64,000 nucleotides of DNA, taken from positions 210,155-274,154 of the forward strand of contig JACABB010000001.1 of assembly GCA_013376985.1 (NCBI GenBank), read 5' to 3'. The notes under the pieces are model-generated. The model searched no databases and was not told the DNA's origin. It saw only the letters and a list, made by a program, of their open reading frames with translations. Origin of the DNA: Bacteroidales bacterium (lineage in GTDB: Bacteria > Bacteroidota > Bacteroidia > Bacteroidales > Tenuifilaceae). Position 1 is the first letter of the stretch. The number at the start of each line of letters is the position of its first letter. A program made the translations under genes and the position numbers. Of this stretch, positions 43,716 to 52,763 are shown piece by piece.

Positions 43716-44776
43716 TATTGTTTTACATTGATTAACAAATCATTCCATCGATTAATGGCAAACTGATACGAATGTTTCTGTATAACGGTTTCTCTTGCTT
43801 TTTCTCTCATTGATCCCAATGAATCGTATTTTGAATACGCTTCTTCCATCTTTTTAACAATATCCTCTTGCGTATTATCGTGCAAAAATCCATTTATTCC
43901 GGGCATAATAACATCTGCAATATCGCCAACAGGAGGAACAACAACAATAAGTTCACAGGCCATTGCCTCAAGCATCGCACAAGGAATTCCCTCGGCTAAA
44001 GATGACATAACCAGTATTTTAGATTCTTGTAAACTTTCTAATACATCGTTGGTCTCTTTTAAAGTTACAACTTCTGTTAGATTCAATTTTTGAATCTGTT
44101 GTTCAATAGATTGTTGTAAATCACCATAACCAATCATACAGATATTCACAGGATAGCCCTTTTCTCTTAATTTTGCTATGGCAGAAATAATAATATCCGG
44201 TCTTTTCCGACTATCCAGAACTCCAATAAAAATAAAATCGTATTTCTTTTCAACTCTTTTGGGTTTAAATTGCTCTGGGTTTACCGTGCTGTGTAACTGA
44301 TAAGTCTTATTAAACCCTTTTTTTTGCCAAAACTCACCAGTAACCGATCCTGGTACTAAGATTCTTTTCGCCCGTTTTAGTATTTGCTTGATAAGGATTC
44401 GTTTAATCCAACTATTATAAAAAACAGTTGTGTCCTCAATTATTTCAGCATATATAAGAGGTTTTCCAGTAATTAGCGATGCTATATACCCGTTAAATCC
44501 ATGAGGAAAAATATTGTAGCTAACTATTACGTTTGCCTTCTTTTTTTTGATTAACCATGCTCCATATATTGCTGTAAACATCCAATAAAACAGCCGTATC
44601 CTAAGAATTTTTGGCAATGCAATGCACTCTACATTTTCGGTATCAACATCTAATGGCGTTTTTCTGAGAACATAAACATGTTCAACCAAAGGAGACCTGC
44701 TTAGTGGAATGATTTTATAATTTATTTGACTGGGTTTTAGCCGTGCAAATACAAACACCCTAATCTTTTTCTCCAT
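43715..44776 (-). CDS. Glycosyltransferase, GT4-like
   Basis: A 353-residue GT-B glycosyltransferase. The donor-site half is clear: YDFIFIGVLDSRKRPDIIIS, then SSLAEGIPCAMLEAMACEL with the EX7E motif, and VVPPVGDIADVI. No membrane segments except amphipathic patches. It adds one sugar to the lipid-linked repeat unit on the cytoplasmic face. Donor and linkage cannot be told from sequence alone. Confidence 0.87.
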   Translation of the reverse strand: MEKKIRVFVFARLKPSQINYKIIPLSRSPLVEHVYVLRKTPLDVDTENVECIALPKILRIRLFYWMFTAIYGAWLIKKKKANVIVSYNIFPHGFNGYIASLITGKPLIYAEIIEDTTVFYNSWIKRILIKQILKRAKRILVPGSVTGEFWQKKGFNKTYQLHSTVNPEQFKPKRVEKKYDFIFIGVLDSRKRPDIIISAIAKLREKGYPVNICMIGYGDLQQSIEQQIQKLNLTEVVTLKETNDVLESLQESKILVMSSLAEGIPCAMLEAMACELIVVVPPVGDIADVIMPGINGFLHDNTQEDIVKKMEEAYSKYDSLGSMREKARETVIQKHSYQFAINRWNDLLINVKQ

Positions 44777-44789
44777 TTCAAAAAATGAT

Positions 44790-46643
44790 TTATTTCAAAT
44801 ACTTATCAGTAATATAGCTAATCCAATAGTTGAGAGATTGAACCCTGCTTAATAGGTTCTTATTTATCTGCTCAACATTATTTTTTAATGGATATTGTAA
44901 GTTTTTTTCATATGTCTCTGGATATTTTTCTTGGTAATAAGCATCAAAAAACTTTGCAGATTGTCCATTCACAAAAGAACCATCGGAAAAAGTTTGTTTT
45001 AAAAAGTGCTTTTTAGATAAAACCAACAATCTACCAAATGGGTTTATTACATCCGCCATGGAGTAACCTCTATCCGATTTATAACTCGCTAACCTTTTAT
45101 TATTCCTACTAATTAGGTTGGCATATAACCTACTAGCTATTTCTTTATCTTTTAACCTATTCGCATTAAAGGGGTGATAGATACCCGAATAGTTGGTTTT
45201 AGAAAATGCTGTAATAAAATCGATATCAAGGAAAGGAGAGAAATTAGGTATATAGTCGTTATAGCTGTTTACTTCGTAACCAAAAAAACGATTCGCTATT
45301 CGGGATAACTTTATATGATTATACTTTTCGCTTATTGTCCCATATCCTGAAACCTCTTTCTCCAGTCCCTCTAAACGAATGTTCCATTCTTCAATCAATT
45401 TGGATACAACAGATTGTTCTTTGAAAAGTAGTTGTGGAAAATCAGGCCTTATCTTGAAGTCTGAACTGATGTAGTTAATTAATGCGCTGGAGATAACTTC
45501 GCTGGCCTTAATGGTAGCAAATTTTAATATTTCATCACCAAAATTTCCAGAAAGAATTAATCGAGAATTTGTGGAAATTTGCGGTGTTGTAAAAAAATAG
45601 GGGGCGCGACGATAACCTCTAATTCCATTTGACTTAATAATCGAGTTTCTGGCTGAATCAATAAAAAATTTATCAAAATAGTCTTCATCAAGAATATAAG
45701 GACAATATCCTAAGTCCTCGGATTTTGAGATTGCTCGTGGTATAAGAATATCTGCAGAGTCTTTCTCTCCAAAAGAAAATAAACTAATTCTGCTTCGGTT
45801 TTGCTTTAAGGCATAGGATAGAACCAATCTACCATCCCACCCCCCGGTAAGCGTTACTGCAATATTCCAAAGATGATTTGTGAGCGCTTTATTAACGGCA
45901 TTATCCAGCGCTTCGTTAATTATCTCAAATCCTTCTTTCCTAGAGATTGGAGATTCTACAATTAACTCCTGTGGACTCCAGTAATATGCTTTATTAACTT
46001 CTTCTCGTTTTATTTGATAAATGCTGGATACCGGTAGTGTTTTGATCCCTTCAATAAGAGAATTGTCTGATAGTTGGTAATTAAATGTATACTGCTCAGC
46101 AAAAGAAACTAAATCAAAGTCCACATTTTTCATTAACCCAGAAGCAATAATACACTCCAACTTTGATGCAAATATGAATTGATTTCCAGAATTATAAATA
46201 AACAATGGGAGAAAACCCAATCTGTCGTTTGCGATAATGCACTTAGAATCATTTACATCAAACAGAAAAATATTAAACCACCCCGTAAGATGTTTTACAA
46301 AATCTACGGAGAATTTTACATAGAGGTAAGGAATATAGTCACTAGGTGAAAGAAATATTCCATCCCTGTTTTCTTCTTGAATCTGCTTCTGTATTGAATC
46401 GCTTACATAAACCTCTCCGTCAACAAAATAGTAAATTGATAGTTTATGATTGTAAATTGGTTGATTGTCTTTGTCTTGATATTTCGGAAAACATTTGCCG
46501 ACCCAAATCGAATCGAGAACTAATTGAGACTTTGACGGGTTAAGCTCTGCGGATAATTCAGGCAACATTTTTTCAAAAGCATTTTTCAGTTTTTGGTTTT
46601 CAGCCTCTCCATTCATTTGGATAATACCGCATATACCTGCCAT
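44790..46643 (-). CDS. Asparagine-synthase-like amidotransferase
   Basis: A 617-residue protein with an N-terminal class II glutaminase-like fold (MAGICGIIQM) and a C-terminal ATP-pyrophosphatase domain with PP-loop LTGGWDGRLVLSYAL. In true asparagine synthetase Cys is residue 2. Here the first Cys is residue 5, so the Ntn glutaminase may be inactive or need processing. The PP-loop also differs from the canonical SGGxDS. Relatives in surface-polysaccharide loci probably amidate a sugar acid or amino-acid substituent. It lies between the PaaK-like gene and a glycosyltransferase gene. Confidence 0.83.
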   Translation of the reverse strand: MAGICGIIQMNGEAENQKLKNAFEKMLPELSAELNPSKSQLVLDSIWVGKCFPKYQDKDNQPIYNHKLSIYYFVDGEVYVSDSIQKQIQEENRDGIFLSPSDYIPYLYVKFSVDFVKHLTGWFNIFLFDVNDSKCIIANDRLGFLPLFIYNSGNQFIFASKLECIIASGLMKNVDFDLVSFAEQYTFNYQLSDNSLIEGIKTLPVSSIYQIKREEVNKAYYWSPQELIVESPISRKEGFEIINEALDNAVNKALTNHLWNIAVTLTGGWDGRLVLSYALKQNRSRISLFSFGEKDSADILIPRAISKSEDLGYCPYILDEDYFDKFFIDSARNSIIKSNGIRGYRRAPYFFTTPQISTNSRLILSGNFGDEILKFATIKASEVISSALINYISSDFKIRPDFPQLLFKEQSVVSKLIEEWNIRLEGLEKEVSGYGTISEKYNHIKLSRIANRFFGYEVNSYNDYIPNFSPFLDIDFITAFSKTNYSGIYHPFNANRLKDKEIASRLYANLISRNNKRLASYKSDRGYSMADVINPFGRLLVLSKKHFLKQTFSDGSFVNGQSAKFFDAYYQEKYPETYEKNLQYPLKNNVEQINKNLLSRVQSLNYWISYITDKYLK

Positions 46644-46653
46644 AAAGAATTCC

Positions 46654-47961
46654 TTATTCGTTTAATATTTCGATGTATTTATACTTGCCGTTGCTTGAGG
46701 GAGGTAGTGCTGATGTATATTCTATACTGAAAGGTACATCAAAGCATTGCAATAACTCGTCTATTTGTTTTTTCAATTGAGTGTCATCAAACATTCCATT
46801 GACCTCAAAAATAAGAGTTAAGGATTTACCGTTCCAAATAACCTTGTGCTTTGATATCTCTGGAAATTTTCTAAAAAGTGTTCCCCCGAAAATGTTTACT
46901 GGATGAAATCGCTTACCATTTGGAAGGTTTATTATATCTGCGTTTCTTCCTAGGATTTTATTGAAAAAAATAAAAGGATATTTTGAATCGGATTTAGGTA
47001 GGTGCAAATTATCTATTAAGTCGCCAACTTTATATCTAATCATTGGCATGGCCTCATTATCTAAATCCGTAACAAGAACCTCTTTCATTCCCTCAATACC
47101 TGAATCAATTGTTTCAACTATCACATGTGGTTCGAAAACATAATATTTATTATCACCAATAGGCCTTGTTGCAATGCCCATTACCTCCCCACAACCATAA
47201 AAGTCTCCTGTGGGAGCAAACACCTCTTCAATAATAATCCGTTGATATTCCTCAAGGTTTTCTGCGGTTGTTAAAACTTGTTTTAATTCTAGTTTTGAAA
47301 GATTGTTTTGCTTGAAATATTTTGCGAGCGTATATATTGCGCTGGGATAACCCTCTAACGACTCTGGTTTAAATCGAATGATTTTTTCTGCAATCTCTTT
47401 TATATCCTCTTCATTTAGCAATGTTGATGGGATATTTAGCTGATTCATAAGTTTTACTTTTGCCCTAGAACTTATGCTTTTCCATCTTTTTATCGAAGAG
47501 GAGTTCCCCCAAATATGGACATTCCTCTGCCCTAGTTTCCAGCCTGACATTAACCAAAGAACATAATTCGCAGCACCTCCTGCACTTAATGCTTGAGAGT
47601 CCTGATAGTAATTAATTGGTATTCCTGTTGTGCCGCTAGAACTTCCAAGATGTAAATCTTTGTTTTTTTTATTTTTTGCAACTAGGTTTTTTCCTTGTTC
47701 CCTTATGATTTCTCTATCCAGGATAGGTAACTTGAGTAAATCTTCGCTTTTGTTAATTTCGTTAGGTAAAATATTGTGATTTAACATCCAGTTTCTATAA
47801 TATGAAACATTATTATAGGCCTGATTGATAAGATTTTTCAGTTTTTTGTTCTGGTAATTTAAAATTTCATCTCTACTCCAATTTAAAGTTGAACTATATT
47901 CTTTGTACCTATCATATGTATTAAATCTCTTTGCGAGATCTATCAGCCTTAATTTGAGCAT
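46654..47961 (-). CDS. PaaK/CapK-like adenylate-forming enzyme
   Basis: A 435-residue member of the phenylacetate-CoA-ligase-like adenylating enzymes. The AMP-binding P-loop is GSSSGTTGIPINYY near residue 108. DFYGCGEVMGIATRP and MIRYKVGDLID follow, with the hinge before a small C-terminal domain ending SSNGKYKYIEI. The CapK type occurs in capsule clusters, but its substrate is not defined. It would activate a carboxylic acid with ATP, supplying an acyl or aminoacyl group for the sugar chain. Confidence 0.83.
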   Translation of the reverse strand: MLKLRLIDLAKRFNTYDRYKEYSSTLNWSRDEILNYQNKKLKNLINQAYNNVSYYRNWMLNHNILPNEINKSEDLLKLPILDREIIREQGKNLVAKNKKNKDLHLGSSSGTTGIPINYYQDSQALSAGGAANYVLWLMSGWKLGQRNVHIWGNSSSIKRWKSISSRAKVKLMNQLNIPSTLLNEEDIKEIAEKIIRFKPESLEGYPSAIYTLAKYFKQNNLSKLELKQVLTTAENLEEYQRIIIEEVFAPTGDFYGCGEVMGIATRPIGDNKYYVFEPHVIVETIDSGIEGMKEVLVTDLDNEAMPMIRYKVGDLIDNLHLPKSDSKYPFIFFNKILGRNADIINLPNGKRFHPVNIFGGTLFRKFPEISKHKVIWNGKSLTLIFEVNGMFDDTQLKKQIDELLQCFDVPFSIEYTSALPPSSNGKYKYIEILNE

Positions 47962-48004
47962 GTTTTGATGTAGAAAAGATTAACCTTGTTGTATCTGCAC
48001 TAAT

Positions 48005-49012
48005 CTAACTCCTTACTCTTTCTGCAAGTTGCTCCATTGTCAAAACATCAACTTTGTTTTCATCAACTTGCTTGCGAATGTTTTCTAGTACTTTGGGTAA
48101 TACATTTTCAATGTACCATTCATCCATTGAAGGGTGAAACCAAAGATGGGCAACCATCTTGTTTTTTGCGGCATTATCAACAAATGAGTTTGCCATTTTG
48201 ATATACCTCCGAACCGACCAGTTATATTTAGATTTATCGAGAGAGTAACTGCTTGGAATTCGGACAAGTCCCCGTTCATCTATAACAGGTATATCAATGT
48301 TGTAATTTGCCTTTTTTCTATAACTTGTAAAGCCTAATTTTTTTAGTGTTAAATAATTTCCATTTGTTCCACCAGGAAATGCAATGCTTTTAAGTTGAAT
48401 CCCTTTTTTATTTGCAAGTTCAATACAAGCCTTTAACTCCGCTTCAAAAAGATCTGGTGAGCAGTTTTTATCCGTACAATCAATGTGGGAAAAGGTATGA
48501 CAACCTATTTCATGCCCAACTGATGATTGCATAATTTGATCTATCAGATCGGGTGCATACCATGCTGGTGATTCTTTATAATTCGAACATGGATCGTGCT
48601 GATACCAGTCACCATTGAAAAATGTCCAATTACTGTTTTCGAAAAATGGGGGTCGAGGCATATTGGCGTGTGGAATTGTTCCATGTTCATTACTACATTT
48701 TTCGAGGAATAGATGTCCAACAGTTGCCCATGTAACCGGAATTCTATATTCCTCAAAAAGGGATAATAATTTTGGAACATTCATCCGTTCTTTCAAGCCC
48801 ATCTGTTCTGCTCTGTTCTTTTTAGTTTTAGAATATCTAAAAGCCCATGCCATTTCAAAGTCGGCTGAAAGAACAATAATTCCTTTTGTAAACGGTGATT
48901 TAACCTTTTTATTTATCGTTGGCTTAATTTTTAAATCATAGAGCAATGCGGTTAGTAAGCCATGCCATTGTGCTGGAAAAATTTTTCGTAATAATGAATA
49001 AAGCCGCTTCAT
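48005..49012 (-). CDS. Polysaccharide deacetylase-family protein
   Basis: A 335-residue protein from the ATG at 49012; a TTG at 49030 is in frame. The NodB-type motifs are IIVLSADFEMAWAFRY (Asp motif, modified), PVTWATVGHLFLEKC and GHEIGCHTFSHIDCTD (the two zinc His residues). It ends in VAHLWFHPSMDEW. It has no signal peptide, only a basic N-terminal patch. The likely role is N-deacetylation of a hexosamine of the repeat unit. It starts one base after the stop of the preceding glycosyltransferase gene. Confidence 0.83.
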   Translation of the reverse strand: MKRLYSLLRKIFPAQWHGLLTALLYDLKIKPTINKKVKSPFTKGIIVLSADFEMAWAFRYSKTKKNRAEQMGLKERMNVPKLLSLFEEYRIPVTWATVGHLFLEKCSNEHGTIPHANMPRPPFFENSNWTFFNGDWYQHDPCSNYKESPAWYAPDLIDQIMQSSVGHEIGCHTFSHIDCTDKNCSPDLFEAELKACIELANKKGIQLKSIAFPGGTNGNYLTLKKLGFTSYRKKANYNIDIPVIDERGLVRIPSSYSLDKSKYNWSVRRYIKMANSFVDNAAKNKMVAHLWFHPSMDEWYIENVLPKVLENIRKQVDENKVDVLTMEQLAERVRS

Positions 49013-49013
49013 T

Positions 49014-50087
49014 TTAGATCCTATTAACAATATGATAGTAATTAAACATCATTGTATCAATTGAAAATTCACCTACCGCTTTCTTCTTGGCATTTTCTGC
49101 TAGTTTTTCCCTTAGCTGTTTATTGCAAATCAACTCAAGTATCATATTAGTAAGCTGTTCAATGTTTTGAAATTCAAATAATCTACCAACAAAATCATTT
49201 ATTACCTCACCCGTTCCTCCAGTATCGGAAGCAATTATTGGTAATCCTGCAGACATTGCTTCAAGTATTGCATTACTGCATCCTTCGCCAAGAGATGAGT
49301 GAATAAAAATATCCGATGCATATAAAATGTCTTTAATATCCAACCTATTACCTATAAATGATACGGTTTTTGAAAGGGATAGGTGTTCTACCAACTCTTC
49401 TAGCCGCCTTCTTTCAAATCCCTCTCCAATAGCAATGTAATGAATTTTTATTCCTTTTGCGTTAATAATGCTCAATGCATTTAAAACCGTATTATAATCC
49501 TTATAGGGAATCAAATTTGCAACACTCGTTAACAATACTACATCACTCTCAATACCTAACTCTTTTCTAATCTCTGAGGATTCTTTATCGGGTTTAATAA
49601 AAAAATTCTGGTCGATACCATTACGCAGAACAGATCCTCGTTTTATTCTATTGGCTCTCAGTCCTGCATTAGAGTTTGCGACTATGTGTTTTGAAAGATG
49701 CAATACAAACATTCTCCATAGTTGATGCTTGTTAAAACGTACTATTCCATGCCTAATACTTCCGTTGATGTGTTTTACCCTTGATGTTGCTGATAATAAA
49801 ATACCATAGGTTGACTCAATCCCTCCCCATGTCCAGATTAAATCAATATTATTGTCTTTTATAACTCTTCTTATTTCAATAAATCTTTTAAAGAAATTTT
49901 TTGATTCTAAGAAAATAACATCTGCAGACATGCCATACTCCTCGATGTAAGAAGGTGTGGTTCTATTAAAACAAACAACCTTGGTTAAAACCTTCCTTAT
50001 ATCCGTATATTTATAGATTGTAGCAAGCTGTCGCTCGCGCCCGCCACGATTTAAGGATGAAATGATATGAAGTATTCTTGTTTCTAT
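49014..50087 (-). CDS. Glycosyltransferase, GT4-like, without a canonical start codon
   Basis: The obvious ATG (49931) would give only 305 residues and remove the acceptor-site start. Reading upstream in the same frame adds 52 codons, including ILHIISSLNRGGRERQLA and YTDIRKVLTKVVCFNRT, the typical GT4 N-terminus. This brings the length to 357. The only initiators at the right place are ATA (50087-50085, then GAA ACA AGA ATA) or another non-standard codon; an in-frame TAA lies a few codons further up. The donor half is intact: SSLGEGCSNAILEAMSAGL and ASDTGGTGEVI. Either ATA is used, the ATG was mutated, or this base is a sequencing error. Confidence 0.7.
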   Translation of the reverse strand: METRILHIISSLNRGGRERQLATIYKYTDIRKVLTKVVCFNRTTPSYIEEYGMSADVIFLESKNFFKRFIEIRRVIKDNNIDLIWTWGGIESTYGILLSATSRVKHINGSIRHGIVRFNKHQLWRMFVLHLSKHIVANSNAGLRANRIKRGSVLRNGIDQNFFIKPDKESSEIRKELGIESDVVLLTSVANLIPYKDYNTVLNALSIINAKGIKIHYIAIGEGFERRRLEELVEHLSLSKTVSFIGNRLDIKDILYASDIFIHSSLGEGCSNAILEAMSAGLPIIASDTGGTGEVINDFVGRLFEFQNIEQLTNMILELICNKQLREKLAENAKKKAVGEFSIDTMMFNYYHIVNRI

Positions 50088-50170
50088 GGTTCTTATTATT
50101 AAATATTATCTAATCCTTTATTAACCGTTAAAATATAATAAGGTATAAAAAATAGTACAATCACCTTAAA

Positions 50171-51361
50171 TTACTCATTTATAAACTTAATAAAATCTGG
50201 CAGGTACGTCTTTGCATTAAAAATAATACTTGCTAAAACCTTACCCTCCATACCCACCCTTTGGCTTTTCTCAGGATCAGATACAATATCATTCATAGCG
50301 TTGCATATTCCCTCAACATCACCTGCATTTACTAAAAAAGAGTTGCTTGCATTTAAATATTCCGATATATCGCTTACCTTGGTACATATTGTTGGTGTGC
50401 CAGATGCTAAAAACTCACCAAGTTTTGTTGGAAATCCTCCCGAATCAAAGTTTTTTGGAGGAGCCATTACAATTCCTCTTGCCTTAATTAAAAACGCTGG
50501 GATTTCGATTGATTTCTTTGGTCCCGTAAAAATTACAATTTGAGATAAAGAATTTTGTTGTACAAATTGATATATCTCTTTTGTGATATCTATATTTTCA
50601 TCAATTGGTCCAACAATTAACAGTTTATAATTAGGGTTGGTTTCAATAAATTTATTAAAGGCTTTAATAATATCTAAAACCCCATCTCTAATAAATCCCC
50701 CAGTACCTCCAACATAGGTGAAAAAGTTTTCTTTATTAACAATCTCAAGACTTTGGAAGCGAGAAAAATCAACAGTCATTGGTAATACAAATATATTTTT
50801 AACGCCAATGCTTCGATAGTAGGTTTCAAGTTCTTTTGTTATTACCAGCAAACCATTTACTTTTCGGTAAATATAAAAATGGATTTTTTGAATTGTTTTG
50901 CTTTTTGTTACTGATTTTGTAAGAATTTTGGGATATTCAGTCTCTTCAATAATTAATCGATATTTTAAAAAAATTCGAAATAAAAGCAGCAATGATATAC
51001 TAAAAAAATCATTCGTGTAGGTTATTATTATTGCTGGTTTATCAGCATACAACTTTTTAATAATATTAAAATAGCTCGACACTACTATCTGCAATTTTTT
51101 AAGTTTTTTCCCTTTTGATGGCCAAACGGTAGTGTTATTTGTATATTCAAAATGAATACCTTCGAATATCCCCTTGGTTTCTTTACTTAATATGTTTATT
51201 TCTTTGTGCGGCTTGGTAATATATACTTTTACCGAAAGGTTTTTTTCGTATAGCGGTTTTAAATAAGAAATAATTCTATTGGTTCCTGCCATTCCAATTG
51301 GAAAGGATTCGCGAGTTACCACAATTATGTCGTATTTCTTTTTCCGTTTTTGACTATTCAT
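50171..51361 (-). CDS. Glycosyltransferase, GT4-like
   Basis: A 396-residue GT-B enzyme. The N-terminus has IIVVTRESFPIGMAGTNRI, a G-rich loop for the acceptor site. The C-terminal half shows FFTYVGGTGGFIRDGVLDII and ARGIVMAPPKNFDSGGFPTKLGEFLA, which contains the conserved Glu pair variant. It is soluble. The donor sugar is unknown. It is the first glycosyltransferase gene after the polymerase and flippase genes. Confidence 0.83.
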   Translation of the reverse strand: MNSQKRKKKYDIIVVTRESFPIGMAGTNRIISYLKPLYEKNLSVKVYITKPHKEINILSKETKGIFEGIHFEYTNNTTVWPSKGKKLKKLQIVVSSYFNIIKKLYADKPAIIITYTNDFFSISLLLLFRIFLKYRLIIEETEYPKILTKSVTKSKTIQKIHFYIYRKVNGLLVITKELETYYRSIGVKNIFVLPMTVDFSRFQSLEIVNKENFFTYVGGTGGFIRDGVLDIIKAFNKFIETNPNYKLLIVGPIDENIDITKEIYQFVQQNSLSQIVIFTGPKKSIEIPAFLIKARGIVMAPPKNFDSGGFPTKLGEFLASGTPTICTKVSDISEYLNASNSFLVNAGDVEGICNAMNDIVSDPEKSQRVGMEGKVLASIIFNAKTYLPDFIKFINE

Positions 51362-51520
51362 TCAATTTATAATTACATTAATGTATTTATTTCTGTCCCT
51401 TTTTAATAATTAGTCAATCAGGTTTTTATATCTATCTGTGCTTAAATAAAACATCATCTTTTTATCATTTAACTACTTAATAAAATCGTTTAAAACAAGA
51501 AACTATTCGGAACAATAATA

Positions 51521-52759
51521 TTAACTAACCCGAACAGCTATTTTTTCGTCATCAGCAGGTTTTTTAAAAGGAAATACTAAAGCATTAATAATTATTATAT
51601 AAAGAAATACGGCCATTGAAATTGGATTTGAAAATAGCATGATTAAAAATGCGATAAAGAAGATTACTATTGTTGGTCTTTTTAAATTTGCATAATTATA
51701 AATTTTCATGAACTTATAGATTAAATATAAGAGAAAAGGAAATACAAAAAAACCCCATGTTTCTAATAACGATCCTAAACCATTTGTCCCGTCTTTTAAA
51801 TCTGTTTTTAGAAGATCTGTATCCTGTCCAGATAGTAAACCTTTTCCTGTTGGGTATCTGAATGTTCTTAAAATGGCATTTTTTGCACCTAATAACCTGT
51901 TTACTTTTGTTTCTGAGTCTTTGCTCTCATTTTCATTATATGCTTCTATATTAGTATTAATTTTATCGGACATAAAGCCTAGATTATAAATAGATGCTCC
52001 AAAAATGCCGAAAAAAGATAATACAATTAAACTATTTACCAGCGTGATTTTTTTAATATATATGGCAATTACCAAAAAAAACAGGGCTAAATAACCTGCC
52101 GTGGAAAATGTAGTTATCAGCGCAAGTGTATAAACAACAGATCTTTTGTCGATATTAACCCCATTTTTTAACCAGTTCAGTATCATTCCAAATATAATTA
52201 TCAGAGCAAACCCCCCTGGTTCCCACATAAATCCACAATTCCTTCTTATTCCATAGCCATTATCAATGAATGCATTAACATAAAAAAACGAAGACCAATA
52301 ATTAGGATTTGCGGCAAGAGATTGTGTGGTAATTGAATTAAAATAACCCGATAAGGAGTCAAAGAAATTCGTGAAAAGTATGTTTAATAAAAATAGCGGG
52401 ATTGAAATTAATGTTAAATAAAATATATATGTTTCAAACTTATTCCAGAAACTTGGACCAAAACATTTGATAAGTATGTATGGAAAAAAAATGATGTCAA
52501 TTGTCGCAATCAAAATCCTAAAATAAAAAAATGTTGAATCAAACAATATGATCGAAATAATATTTATTAGCAGCCAAATAATAATTAAAAAGATTAATCT
52601 ATTTGTTTTGCCAGAATATTTATAACGATTATATAATATGAGGACTATTGCTAGGACGAACGGCGTGTATTTAGAAAACAATATGTTTGCGCCTCCTGTA
52701 TATAATAAGAATATTATAATTATAAATTTTTCAAATAAATGTAGGTTCTTTTTTAACAT
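51521..52759 (-). CDS. O-antigen/capsule polymerase or ligase (Wzy/WaaL-like)
   Basis: A 412-residue membrane protein with 10-12 hydrophobic helices and a larger periplasmic loop (about residues 275-330) containing NRLLGAKNAILRTFRYPTGK. An upstream GFMWEPGGFALIIIFGM segment lies in the middle. This topology is that of O-antigen polymerase/ligase proteins, which are very divergent. It lies directly after the flippase gene (gap four bases), which favours a role as the polymerase of the same repeat unit. Confidence 0.78.
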   Translation of the reverse strand: MLKKNLHLFEKFIIIIFLLYTGGANILFSKYTPFVLAIVLILYNRYKYSGKTNRLIFLIIIWLLINIISIILFDSTFFYFRILIATIDIIFFPYILIKCFGPSFWNKFETYIFYLTLISIPLFLLNILFTNFFDSLSGYFNSITTQSLAANPNYWSSFFYVNAFIDNGYGIRRNCGFMWEPGGFALIIIFGMILNWLKNGVNIDKRSVVYTLALITTFSTAGYLALFFLVIAIYIKKITLVNSLIVLSFFGIFGASIYNLGFMSDKINTNIEAYNENESKDSETKVNRLLGAKNAILRTFRYPTGKGLLSGQDTDLLKTDLKDGTNGLGSLLETWGFFVFPFLLYLIYKFMKIYNYANLKRPTIVIFFIAFLIMLFSNPISMAVFLYIIIINALVFPFKKPADDEKIAVRVS

Positions 52760-52763
52760 TACA

